This document shows, piece by piece, positions 4,531 through 10,410 of a DNA stretch of 10,410 nucleotides. This DNA is from Candidatus Parcubacteria bacterium (GTDB taxonomy: Bacteria; Patescibacteriota; Patescibacteriia; CAIXNZ01), in assembly GCA_026395675.1 (NCBI GenBank), contig JAPLYF010000017.1, forward strand, positions 1-10,410, in the 5' to 3' direction. A program made the translations under genes and the position numbers. Positions within the stretch are counted from its first letter, which is position 1, and the number at the start of each line of letters is the position of its first letter. Under the pieces are notes generated by a model. It made no database searches. It worked only from the letters and a program-made list of their open reading frames with translations, and was not told the DNA's origin.

Positions 4531-7428
4531 ATGAAAAGCACTAACCAAACAAATCAAGAGTTTATCCAAATTAGAGGTGCGCGCGAGCACAATCTTAAAA
4601 ATATAGATCTTGATATACCCATCAATGATTTTGTGGTAATTACCGGTGTTTCTGGTTCAGGCAAATCATCTTTGGCTTTTGATACATTGTATGCCGAGGG
4701 TCAGCGACGCTATGTAGAGAGCTTGTCAGCTTATGCCAGGCAGTTTTTGGGTATTATGAATAAGCCAGATGTTGATTCCATTAAAGGGCTTTCGCCGGCG
4801 ATTTCCATTGAACAAAAATCAACTTCCAGAAATCCGCGTTCCACTGTTGGCACGGTCACTGAAATATATGACTATATGCGTTTACTTTTTGCCAGAATAG
4901 GCCAGCCCCATTGCCCCAAGTGCGGCAAGGAAATTTCTTCCCAGGATGTGCAAACTATTTTTGAGCGCGTCTTAAGAGAAGCGGAAAATAAAAGTGTGGA
5001 AATTTTATCTTCTTTAGTGCGCGGCCGTAAAGGCGCTTATGAAAAAATGTTTGAAAATTTATTTAAGCAGGGTTATTCCAAGGTCAGGGTCAATGGCAAA
5101 GAATATATTTTGCCAGCCCCAATGGGGCCCCTGGGGGCCAGAATTGAGCTTAATAAATTTGAGAAGCATGAAATTGAAATTGTCGTGGATTCTTTTAAAG
5201 TAACCAAAGAAAACCAGAGTCGGCTTTTTGATTCTTTGGAGACCGCGGTTGATATTTCGCAGGAAGGAATTATCATGATTAAAATTCTGGGTAAATCCGC
5301 CTCGGTTGATGGTTCGACTAAGCTCACCATGACAACCTCGGCGGAAATTTTATTTAACACCAAACTGGCCTGCGCCAATTGTGGCATTAATTTTGAAGAA
5401 ATTCAGCCGCGCATGTTTTCTTTTAACTCGCCTTATGGCGCTTGCGTGGAATGCCATGGTTTGGGCGGGATTTTGGAATTTGCCGAGGACTTGATTATTC
5501 CCAATCCAGAGCTTTCCATCATGGAAGGCGCGATCGCGCCCTGGAAAAAGCAGGTCTTTGGTTTTGTGGGACAAAAAGTTGAAGCTTTGGCTCGGCATTA
5601 TAAATTTGATCCCAATACGCCTTGGAAAAAATTACCCAAAAAGATTCAGGACGTACTTTTATATGGTTCTGAAGAAAAAATTGATTTTGAATTAAAGTCC
5701 AGGACTTCTGATGCTGAATATGCCTGGCAAGGATATTTTGAAGGCATAATTCCGCAACTCGAACGTTTATATAAACAAACAGATTCAGAAGAACGTCGCC
5801 AGGACATGGCGCGCTATATGCGTTCCAATGACTGCCCGCTCTGCCATGGCCAAAGGTTAAAGCCAGAAAGTTTGGCCGTGACCATTGATAAGTTTAACAT
5901 CTTTGAAGTTACGCAACTTTCTATAAAAGATTGCCTGGATTTTATTACCAATTTAAAACTTAATGAGAAGAAGGCGCAGATTGCCAAGCAAATTTTGAAA
6001 GAAATTAAGTCGCGCCTAACTTTTATGATCAATGTTGGCTTGGATTATTTAACTTTGGGGCGTTCAGCTAGTACTTTATCTGGCGGCGAAGCGCAAAGAA
6101 TTCGTTTGGCAACGCAGATTGGCTCTGAACTGCGTGGGGTTTTGTATATATTAGACGAACCTTCAATTGGTTTGCATCAGCGCGATAATAAAAAATTGAT
6201 TGCCACCTTAAAACAGTTGCGCGATTTGGGCAATACTGTAATTGTGGTTGAGCATGACAAGGAAACAATGGAAAGTTGCGATTACTTGGTTGATATGGGG
6301 CCAGGTGCTGGTATTCATGGCGGTAAAATTGTGGCTCAAGGGACTTTGGATCAGGTTAAAAAAGTTAAAGAATCTTTAACTGCCCAGTATTTGAATGGTT
6401 TTAAAAGAATTGAGGTGCCAAAAAAACGCCGAGCTTGGTCTGATTATTTGGAAGTTTTTGGCGCCAAGGCCAATAATTTAAAACAACTGCGCCTTAAATT
6501 CCCTTTGCGCGTTTTAACTTGCGTCACTGGCGTGTCTGGTTCTGGCAAATCAACTTTGATTAATGAAACCTTATATAAAGAACTGGCTAAACGTTTATAT
6601 CATTCCAAAGAATTACCAGGCAAGCATGAAAAATTAACCAATGTGGGTTTTGTTGATAAAGCCATTATTATTGACCAGTCGCCCATTGGCCGCACCCCGC
6701 GTTCCAATCCAGCGACTTACACCAAAATTTTTACTGACATCCGTGACATCTTTGTGCAAACGCCCGAAGCCAAAGTGCGCGGTTATAAGCCGGGCCGGTT
6801 TAGTTTTAATGTGCGCGGCGGACGCTGTGAAAAAGGTGATGGCGTGATTAAAATTGAAATGCATTTTTTACCAGATGTTTATGTACAGTGCGAAAAATGT
6901 AAAGGCAAGCGCTACAACCGCGAAACTTTGGAAGTGCATTTTAAAAATAAAAATATTGCTGATGTTTTGGCTATGAGTGTGGAAGAAGCCCATCAGTTTT
7001 TTATTGATATACCTTTAATCTCGGATAAATTACAATTACTTAAAGATGTTGGTTTGGGTTATATAAAACTTGGCCAGCCAGCCACGACTTTATCTGGCGG
7101 CGAAGCGCAGAGAATTAAATTGGCTTCTGAATTAGGCAAACGCGCTACAGGCAAAACTTTATACATTTTAGACGAGCCAACAACTGGCTTGCATTTTGAT
7201 GATATTAAAAAATTGCTGGAAGTTTTGAATCGTTTGGTTAATAAAGGTAATTCCGTAATTGTGATTGAACATAATTTAGATGTGATTAAAACTGCTGACT
7301 GGATTATTGATCTCGGCTCTGAAGGTGGGGACGCTGGCGGTGAAATTATTGCCGAGGGTACGCCAGAACAGGTGTCGAAAGTGGCCGGGAGTTATACGGG
7401 ACAGTTTTTAAGGAAATTGGTAAAATAA
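4531..7428 (+). CDS. uvrA: UvrABC system protein A (damage-recognition ATPase)
   Basis: UvrA dimers scan DNA for bulky lesions and load UvrB; this is a full-length 965-aa member (family about 940-970). First ABC module: Walker A GVSGSGKS (39-46), LSGGE (516-520), LDEP (541-544). Second module: GVSGSGKS (667-674), LSGGE (854-858), Walker B ending DEP (881-883). Zinc module 1 is intact: C281, C284, C305, C308; further CxxC pairs are at 128/131 and 435/438. The C-terminal zinc finger is atypical: C766, C787 and C790 are present, but the second cysteine of the first pair is absent because GRCEKGDGV replaces the usual GRCExCxGDGV (spacing 21 instead of 23). The ATG at 4531 is the first in-frame ATG after a stop and has no Shine-Dalgarno. 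Expression may come through the leader from 4321 or from a weak unseen start just upstream (TAACAT at 4518). Confidence 0.98.
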   Translation: MKSTNQTNQEFIQIRGAREHNLKNIDLDIPINDFVVITGVSGSGKSSLAFDTLYAEGQRRYVESLSAYARQFLGIMNKPDVDSIKGLSPAISIEQKSTSRNPRSTVGTVTEIYDYMRLLFARIGQPHCPKCGKEISSQDVQTIFERVLREAENKSVEILSSLVRGRKGAYEKMFENLFKQGYSKVRVNGKEYILPAPMGPLGARIELNKFEKHEIEIVVDSFKVTKENQSRLFDSLETAVDISQEGIIMIKILGKSASVDGSTKLTMTTSAEILFNTKLACANCGINFEEIQPRMFSFNSPYGACVECHGLGGILEFAEDLIIPNPELSIMEGAIAPWKKQVFGFVGQKVEALARHYKFDPNTPWKKLPKKIQDVLLYGSEEKIDFELKSRTSDAEYAWQGYFEGIIPQLERLYKQTDSEERRQDMARYMRSNDCPLCHGQRLKPESLAVTIDKFNIFEVTQLSIKDCLDFITNLKLNEKKAQIAKQILKEIKSRLTFMINVGLDYLTLGRSASTLSGGEAQRIRLATQIGSELRGVLYILDEPSIGLHQRDNKKLIATLKQLRDLGNTVIVVEHDKETMESCDYLVDMGPGAGIHGGKIVAQGTLDQVKKVKESLTAQYLNGFKRIEVPKKRRAWSDYLEVFGAKANNLKQLRLKFPLRVLTCVTGVSGSGKSTLINETLYKELAKRLYHSKELPGKHEKLTNVGFVDKAIIIDQSPIGRTPRSNPATYTKIFTDIRDIFVQTPEAKVRGYKPGRFSFNVRGGRCEKGDGVIKIEMHFLPDVYVQCEKCKGKRYNRETLEVHFKNKNIADVLAMSVEEAHQFFIDIPLISDKLQLLKDVGLGYIKLGQPATTLSGGEAQRIKLASELGKRATGKTLYILDEPTTGLHFDDIKKLLEVLNRLVNKGNSVIVIEHNLDVIKTADWIIDLGSEGGDAGGEIIAEGTPEQVSKVAGSYTGQFLRKLVK

Positions 7429-7445
7429 AAATCAGCATAGCACTC

Positions 7446-7497
7446 ATAGATTTATACCTGGCTTTAGCCAGCCCACTAAAGTGGGGTATAAATTTAT
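7446..7497. repeat. Three-way-junction palindrome after uvrA
   Basis: A 13-bp outer stem (7446-7458 with 7485-7497, one G-T wobble) encloses two hairpins, TGGC-TTTA-GCCA (7459-7470) and CCAC-TAAA-GTGG (7473-7484). The cores CTTTAG and CTAAAG are exact reverse complements, so the two loops could also pair with each other. ACTAAAGT is shared with the hairpin at 1393-1408. It lies between the uvrA stop and the terminator at 7518 and may protect or end the uvrA mRNA. Confidence 0.75.
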
Positions 7498-7517
7498 TCA
7501 TGATGATTTTTTTTAAT

Positions 7518-7543
7518 AAAAAAACCGCTCCGAAAGGGGCGGT
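7518..7543 (-). terminator. Intrinsic terminator of the TrmB-like gene, possibly shared with uvrA
   Basis: ACCGCTCC/GGGGCGGT forms an 8-bp stem with a GAAA (plus strand) or TTTC (minus strand) loop. On the minus strand it is followed by seven T, 20 nt after the stop at 7563, an ideal terminator. On the plus strand it is followed only by CTTTATGTTT, so it would be a weaker terminator for uvrA. Confidence 0.85.
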
Positions 7544-7562
7544 CTTTATGTTTGAAATATTT

Positions 7563-8306
7563 TTATTTTATCTTGCTTGCGTGCCAGACAATGCGCCAAA
7601 TATATTTTAATGTAGTGGATAATTCTTTACTTTCAATAATCATCCCATAACTTTCAGCCAACGCTGAAACAATTGCGACCTTATTATCAAAAATAATTAA
7701 ATTAGTGATATCTTCTTTAATATCAATTGGGAAAAATCTTAAGTCCCTAAAATATTCTTTACCCGCACCCCATTCCTTTATGGGAAATTCTTTGCTTTTT
7801 ATTCTGATGGCATGACTGACAATGCCAGCTTTAATTCTTCTTTTAACCCAATTGGCTAAATAATCTTGGCCTAAAACATCAATCATTTCTTTAATTGAGC
7901 CAAAATAAAATTGTTCTTTAGTTTGCATTTTTAATATTTCCTCATAAATTTGACGCAAACCTTCTCTGCCTTCAAAATAACGAATTTTAGGTTTATGTGG
8001 AGTTATATTATAGAGGGAAGTTAATTCAGGTAGAAGCTGGTCAATTTTTTCTTCTTGTTTTTTTACTAAAGACTTTAATGCTTCTGGTGGTTCAGCTGCA
8101 AAATAGCGTTTTTTGCCACTAAATGACTGGCTGATCAAATTTTTAGCTAATAAATCTTCTAAAATATCATAACTAGTCGGGCGCTTAATTTGCGCCTTTT
8201 TTGCAATTTGGACTACAGTGGCTTTACCTAATTGCAAGATAGCTAAATAAACATCTGCTTTCTTGCCAACCAAACCAATTTCCTCTAATTTTTGTTTAAT
8301 TTCCAT
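7563..8306 (-). CDS. TrmB-like winged-helix transcriptional regulator
   Basis: A 247-aa protein whose first 75 residues fit the TrmB-type winged helix: EEIGLVGKKADVYLAIL, then VVQIAKKAQIKRPTSYDIL as the recognition-helix segment, then LLAKNLISQSFSGKKRYFAA as the wing. A probable coiled coil follows (about 75-97, LKSLVKKQEEKIDQLLPEL). The C-terminal domain (about 104-247, beginning PKIRYFEGREGLRQIYEEI) resembles the non-DNA-binding domain seen in many Patescibacteria TrmB-like proteins; its ligand is unknown. Classical TrmB proteins sense sugars, but this one is shorter than the roughly 340-aa archaeal type and no sugar-binding role can be claimed. The start at 8306 has only a weak AAGG close to the ATG. 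It has a near-perfect promoter (8382-8410) and is divergent from a three-gene operon of small proteins, the most obvious candidate target besides itself. Confidence 0.85.
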   Translation of the reverse strand: MEIKQKLEEIGLVGKKADVYLAILQLGKATVVQIAKKAQIKRPTSYDILEDLLAKNLISQSFSGKKRYFAAEPPEALKSLVKKQEEKIDQLLPELTSLYNITPHKPKIRYFEGREGLRQIYEEILKMQTKEQFYFGSIKEMIDVLGQDYLANWVKRRIKAGIVSHAIRIKSKEFPIKEWGAGKEYFRDLRFFPIDIKEDITNLIIFDNKVAIVSALAESYGMIIESKELSTTLKYIWRIVWHASKIK

Positions 8307-8322
8307 ACCTTTTTGTTTGATA

Positions 8323-8346
8323 ATTGATTATTAGTTATTGATTATT
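8323..8346. repeat. Direct repeat ATTGATTATT in the TrmB-gene leader
   Basis: Two exact copies of ATTGATTATT (8323-8332 and 8337-8346) lie 14 bp apart in the untranslated leader of the regulator gene. They may be operator half-sites or chance in AT-rich DNA. Confidence 0.4.
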
Positions 8347-8359
8347 TTATAAATTTGTC

Positions 8360-8426
8360 GGTCTAAACTGACTACATTTACATTATAGCAAATACCTTTT
8401 ATTTTGTCAATATTAAAGCTTAGACC
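8360..8426. promoter_or_regulatory. Candidate operator: inverted GGTCTAA / TTAGACC flanking the regulator promoter
   Basis: GGTCTAA (8360-8366) and its exact complement TTAGACC (8420-8426) bracket the -10 and -35 boxes of the TrmB-like gene. One lies just downstream of its transcription start and the other just beyond the -35, inside the gap between the two divergent promoters. Spacing suggests autoregulation or looping; this is inference from position only. Confidence 0.35.
8382..8410 (-). promoter_or_regulatory. Consensus promoter of the TrmB-like gene
   Basis: On the minus strand: TTGACA (8405-8410), a 17-nt spacer ending TGC, and TATAAT (8382-8387). All twelve box positions match consensus and the TGn extension is present. 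The expected start near 8375 gives a leader of about 69 nt. Confidence 0.9.
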
Positions 8427-8457
8427 AATTAATTTTGTAGCATAATGTCGAAAATAC

Positions 8458-8486
8458 TTGACATAATTATTGTTTAGTGATATGAT
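8458..8486 (+). promoter_or_regulatory. Promoter of the three-gene small-protein operon
   Basis: TTGACA (8458-8463), a 17-nt spacer and TATGAT (8481-8486). The expected start is near 8493, with GAGAGGAG (8523-8530) as ribosome binding site of the first gene. Its -35 lies 47 bp from the -35 of the divergent regulator promoter. Confidence 0.85.
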
Positions 8487-8536
8487 GGGAAATCAAGATA
8501 AATGCTTGATAAAAAGTACTTTGAGAGGAGAAAAAG

Positions 8537-8695
8537 ATGGCAAAGAAAGAAAAAGGTAAAAGAAAAAAGGCAACGTTTAATGATTTTATGAATGAATTAG
8601 CGAGATTAGTGGATTCAGGTCAGTATTCAGCCAAGAGAACAAACGGCGGAGGCATGAAATTTGTGCCTCAAAAAGACCAAAAGAGAAAAAAGTGA
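8537..8695 (+). CDS. 52-aa basic protein of unknown function
   Basis: The reading frame starts MAKKEKGKRKKATFNDFMNE and ends QKDQKRKK before TGA. It is strongly basic at both ends (KKEKGKRKK and KDQKRKK) around a short possible helix, FNDFMNELARLVDSG, and a glycine turn NGGG. GAGAGGAG lies 6 nt before the ATG and a promoter with full -35 and -10 lies 50 nt upstream, which makes expression credible despite the small size. No family is recognised. The charge pattern could suit nucleic-acid or ribosome binding, but nothing more specific is supported. It is the first gene of an operon with two small membrane proteins. Confidence 0.75.
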   Translation: MAKKEKGKRKKATFNDFMNELARLVDSGQYSAKRTNGGGMKFVPQKDQKRKK

Positions 8696-8702
8696 AAGCA
8701 TT

Positions 8703-8740
8703 GGGGAGCCCCGCGCTCCCCGCCTAAATTCTGTTTTTTT
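8703..8740 (+). terminator. GC-rich hairpin with distant T-run inside the small operon (partial attenuator?)
   Basis: GGGGAGC-cccgc-GCTCCCC (8703-8721) is a 7-bp G/C-rich stem just after the 52-aa gene. A seven-T run (8734-8740) begins 12 nt after the stem, too far for an ideal terminator. It may lower expression of the downstream membrane genes or stabilise the first message. Confidence 0.4.
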
Positions 8741-8755
8741 GATGAGGAGGAAAAA

Positions 8756-9049
8756 ATGAACTTGAATCGAAAAAACTTGAAAGAGCTCTGCGATAATACA
8801 TTTAATTTAGCGGGATTTATTTTGTTACCCATTCTAACAGGGATTGGCATGACACTTTTTTTCACCATAGGCATTATCAAAGAATGTCATTCCCTACCCA
8901 TCCTAGACGCTCTTTATGAATATCTCTTATTAGGCATTTCGATCCCATTTGTGTGGATTCTCCCAGCATTGTTTATCTTCATGTTCTACAAGGACCTTAC
9001 GCAAAAAATCAAAAGCTCCATATTAAAAATATGGGGAGAGGAGAAGTAA
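8756..9049 (+). CDS. Small two-span membrane protein of unknown function (97 aa)
   Basis: The start has a strong ribosome binding site, GAGGAGG, six nt before the ATG. The protein has two hydrophobic spans, about residues 18-41 (NLAGFILLPILTGIGMTLFF) and 56-78 (YLLLGISIPFVWILPALFIF). A polar N-terminus with Arg/Lys and a basic C-terminal tail (KDLTQKIKSSILKIWGEEK) favour both ends being cytoplasmic. One cysteine is in each of the N-terminal segment and the loop. It is the second gene of the operon from 8458; its 3' end contains the ribosome binding site of the next gene, so the two are translationally close. No family is recognised. Confidence 0.75.
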   Translation: MNLNRKNLKELCDNTFNLAGFILLPILTGIGMTLFFTIGIIKECHSLPILDALYEYLLLGISIPFVWILPALFIFMFYKDLTQKIKSSILKIWGEEK

Positions 9050-9050
9050 A

Positions 9051-9269
9051 ATGGAAAAAATGAACAAGATGAACGCAACTATTTATCATGGTCTTTTCTT
9101 AGCCCTATTACTCGCACCCTTTGTAATCATTGGGCTAATCGTCAGGAATTTTTGGATAGCCCCGGAAATTAATTGGGAACTGATTAGCCTAAGTATTTCC
9201 TATCTTTTTCCGGGCATTGGTACTTGGATGCTTGGTTTAGTGGCTTGGTCTTTTTTACCATCAAGATGA
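9051..9269 (+). CDS. Small two-span membrane protein of unknown function (72 aa)
   Basis: The start lies one base after the previous stop, with GAGAGGAG (9036-9043) seven nt upstream inside the previous gene; this tight coupling suggests co-translation. The sequence opens MEKMNKMNA, so initiation at the 4th or 7th residue is also possible. Hydrophobic spans are about 13-33 (HGLFLALLLAPFVIIGLIVR) and 46-68 (SLSISYLFPGIGTWMLGLVA). The connecting loop holds NFWIAPEINWEL, and the protein ends FLPSR. No enzyme motif is seen. It may form a complex with the 97-aa protein, inferred only from coupling and size. Confidence 0.75.
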   Translation: MEKMNKMNATIYHGLFLALLLAPFVIIGLIVRNFWIAPEINWELISLSISYLFPGIGTWMLGLVAWSFLPSR

Positions 9270-9282
9270 AAGTGTTTAAACG

Positions 9283-9314
9283 CCCCTGGCAATTAATTTT
9301 GCTAGGGGTTTTTT
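9283..9314 (+). terminator. Intrinsic terminator of the small membrane operon
   Basis: CCCCTGGCA/TGCTAGGGG forms a 9-bp stem with one G-T wobble and an 8-nt loop, followed by six T. It starts 13 nt after the stop of the 72-aa gene. Confidence 0.9.
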
Positions 9315-9323
9315 CATGAAAAA

Positions 9324-9368
9324 AAACCGCCCCATCCTTCGCTCCTTTGGAGCTTCGGAGGGCGGTTT
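9324..9368. terminator. Second, bidirectional terminator built around a REP-like palindrome (copy 2)
   Basis: The outer stem AAACCGCCC/GGGCGGTTT has A-rich and T-rich flanks, so it can terminate on either strand. It encloses GCTCC-ttt-GGAGC with CTTC/TTCG internal-loop sides. In complement this is the same CCCTCYGAAGCTCC...GGAGCGAAGGAKGG design as at 1249-1283. It lies only 9 nt after the preceding terminator. Confidence 0.8.
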
Positions 9369-9394
9369 TGTGCTTAGGTGTATAATTAAGGCGC

Positions 9395-9483
9395 AAAAAA
9401 TCAGCATTGTGCGAAAAATTTAATGTATTTATGTAGGGGCGGGTTTAAAACCCGCCCCTACGTTTAAACAATGCTGATTTTTT
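9395..9483. repeat. 89-nt nested palindrome directly upstream of uvrC
   Basis: Terminal inverted repeats AAAAAATCAGCATTGT (9395-9410) and the exact complement (9468-9483) enclose a second palindrome at 9433-9461 with 14-bp arms GTAGGGGCGGGTTT. The inner palindrome is of a GTAGGGGCG...CGCCCCTAC type that, from memory, recurs in many bacterial genomes. There is no open reading frame. The design resembles a non-autonomous miniature element or an insertion of one repeat into the loop of another; no clear flanking target duplication is visible. Confidence 0.75.
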
Positions 9484-9495
9484 TAAATTTTAGGG

Positions 9496-9501
9496 TATAA
9501 T
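9496..9501 (+). promoter_or_regulatory. -10 element of uvrC, giving a leaderless mRNA
   Basis: A perfect TATAAT is followed by six bases and the ATG at 9508, so the expected start point is the A of the ATG. No Shine-Dalgarno is present and the -35 region (inside the nested palindrome) is poor. The geometry is identical to the secreted-protein gene at 3679. Confidence 0.65.
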
Positions 9502-9507
9502 AAAGTT

Positions 9508-10410
9508 ATGAAAATAAATTATAAAAATTATCCTCACAAACCCGGCTGTTACTTATATAAGGATAAAAACAACCAGGTGATTTATGTTGGCAAGGCCAAG
9601 GATTTACAGAAAAGAATCAGCCAATATTTTGTTAAAAAAGAACTGGATCCAAAGACACAGCTTTTAGTCAAAAATATTGCGGACGTGGAATTTATTACTA
9701 CTAATAATGAAGTGGAGGCCTTGCTTTTGGAGCAAAGTTTGATTCACCAGTACCAGCCAAGATATAATATTGATTTGCGCGGGGATATTCGTTATGCCTA
9801 CATTAAAGTAACTGACGAGAAATTTCCGCGCTTAATTACCTCACGCAAAATAACTAAAGGCGGCCGGTATTATGGCCCTTACACGGAAGGTTCAGCGCGC
9901 CGCCTGATTTTAAAAACCCTGGGCGACATTTTTAAAATCCGCACCTGCAATCAAATGCCAAAAAAAGTTTGTTTACAATATCATATCGGCCGCTGTACTG
10001 GGCCTTGCCAGGGATTTATTTCTGAACCTGATTATTTATTTAATATTAAAAATGCTGAGCGGCTTTTGAAAGGTGAAACAAAGCAGATTTTGGCTGATTT
10101 GGTTAAACGCATGAAAGAGGCTTCCGCAAAACAGCAATACGAACTGGCTAAAAATTATCGCGATCAAATTTCAGCCGTGAAATTAATTGAGGAAAAGCAA
10201 AAAATTGATGTGCCTAAGAATTTTGACCAGGATGTGCTGAATTGGTTGGTGGTCGGGAACAGAATTTATTTTCAATTGTTTAATATTGATAAGGGTGTGA
10301 TTACTTCGCGCCATAAATTCAGTTTTGCCAATTATGCTGGCGTGGTGGAGGATTTTATTAAGCAGTATTATTCCATAAATTTTATTCCGCGGGAAATTAT
10401 TGTGCCTGAA
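9508..10410 (+). CDS. uvrC: UvrABC system protein C (incision nuclease), 5' part, 3' end outside window
   Basis: UvrC makes the two incisions flanking a UvrB-marked lesion. The first 301 residues are in the window and the frame is open to the last base; a whole protein would be about 600 aa. The N-terminal GIY-YIG nuclease reads PGCYLYKDKN...VIYVGKAKDLQKR, with GCY in place of the usual GVY; the likely catalytic set Y15, Y26, K29, R36, E75 and N87 is present. Four cysteines (C147, C155, C163, C167, in TCNQMPKKVC and GRCTGPC) match the iron-sulfur cluster ligands of UvrC; the first spacing (8) is shorter than in E. coli (12). The UVR domain (about 194-231, QQYELAKNYRDQI) is the UvrB contact. 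The C-terminal endonuclease and helix-hairpin-helix parts lie beyond the window. The ATG at 9508 fits a leaderless start. Confidence 0.97.
   Translation, partial: MKINYKNYPHKPGCYLYKDKNNQVIYVGKAKDLQKRISQYFVKKELDPKTQLLVKNIADVEFITTNNEVEALLLEQSLIHQYQPRYNIDLRGDIRYAYIKVTDEKFPRLITSRKITKGGRYYGPYTEGSARRLILKTLGDIFKIRTCNQMPKKVCLQYHIGRCTGPCQGFISEPDYLFNIKNAERLLKGETKQILADLVKRMKEASAKQQYELAKNYRDQISAVKLIEEKQKIDVPKNFDQDVLNWLVVGNRIYFQLFNIDKGVITSRHKFSFANYAGVVEDFIKQYYSINFIPREIIVPE

Noticed and set aside
5073..6864. Several 66-104 aa frames antisense to or within uvrA
   Set aside because: They are shadows of a strongly conserved coding sequence; none has a start signal or recognisable composition.
8693..8695. UGA read as glycine (as in Gracilibacteria/SR1)
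   Set aside because: UGA ends two small genes at sensible positions and no conserved gene in the window has an in-frame UGA.
8668..8880. 70-aa minus-strand frame across the 52-aa/97-aa gene junction
   Set aside because: It overlaps two genes with good ribosome binding sites and a GC-rich hairpin, and has no start signal of its own.
9184..9396. 70-aa minus-strand frame over the operon terminators
   Set aside because: It runs through two terminator hairpins and has no promoter or ribosome binding site.

Overview
The window is AT-rich bacterial DNA. It reads as a fragment of a Candidate Phyla Radiation / Patescibacteria genome, most like Parcubacteria. The reasons are short genes with no recognised function, a TrmB-type winged-helix protein of the kind common in that group, a tiny secreted protein with a PC...PCL cysteine pattern, at least two apparently leaderless genes, and intergenic spaces packed with palindromes. 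UGA is used as a stop (52-aa and 72-aa genes) and no in-frame UGA is seen, so the standard bacterial code fits. The group assignment comes from resemblance only; no search was run.

Layout: the 3' part of uvrB (3-1235, +) is followed by an interrupted second copy of its last codons and a dense palindrome field (1249-1440). Next come a one-gene ABC exporter (1493-3268, +) and a perfect 30-bp palindromic terminator. Two minus-strand genes follow: a leaderless secreted 110-aa protein (3347-3679) and a 154-aa protein of unknown function built from two similar halves (3759-4223). The 154-aa gene diverges from a strong plus-strand promoter that transcribes a structured leader or small RNA with two terminator-like hairpins. 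uvrA lies beyond it (4531-7428, +). A three-way-junction palindrome and a terminator separate uvrA from a minus-strand TrmB-like regulator (7563-8306). That regulator diverges from a three-gene plus-strand operon of small proteins (52, 97 and 72 aa; the last two have two membrane segments each), closed by two terminators. An 89-nt nested palindrome then precedes uvrC (9508 to the window end, +), whose TATAAT box sits so close to the ATG that its mRNA should be leaderless.

How the genes work together: UvrA, UvrB and UvrC are the damage recognition, verification and incision proteins of bacterial nucleotide excision repair. All three lie on one strand within about 10 kb, but each appears to be a separate transcription unit with unrelated genes between them. 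The ABC exporter, the secreted protein and the small membrane operon have no visible link to repair.

Points most worth a second look: the duplicated and synonymously diverged uvrB tail; the loss of one zinc-ligand cysteine in the C-terminal zinc finger of UvrA through a two-codon deletion; the promoter plus twin terminators upstream of uvrA; families of palindromes with covarying stems; and the small membrane operon facing a TrmB-like regulator.
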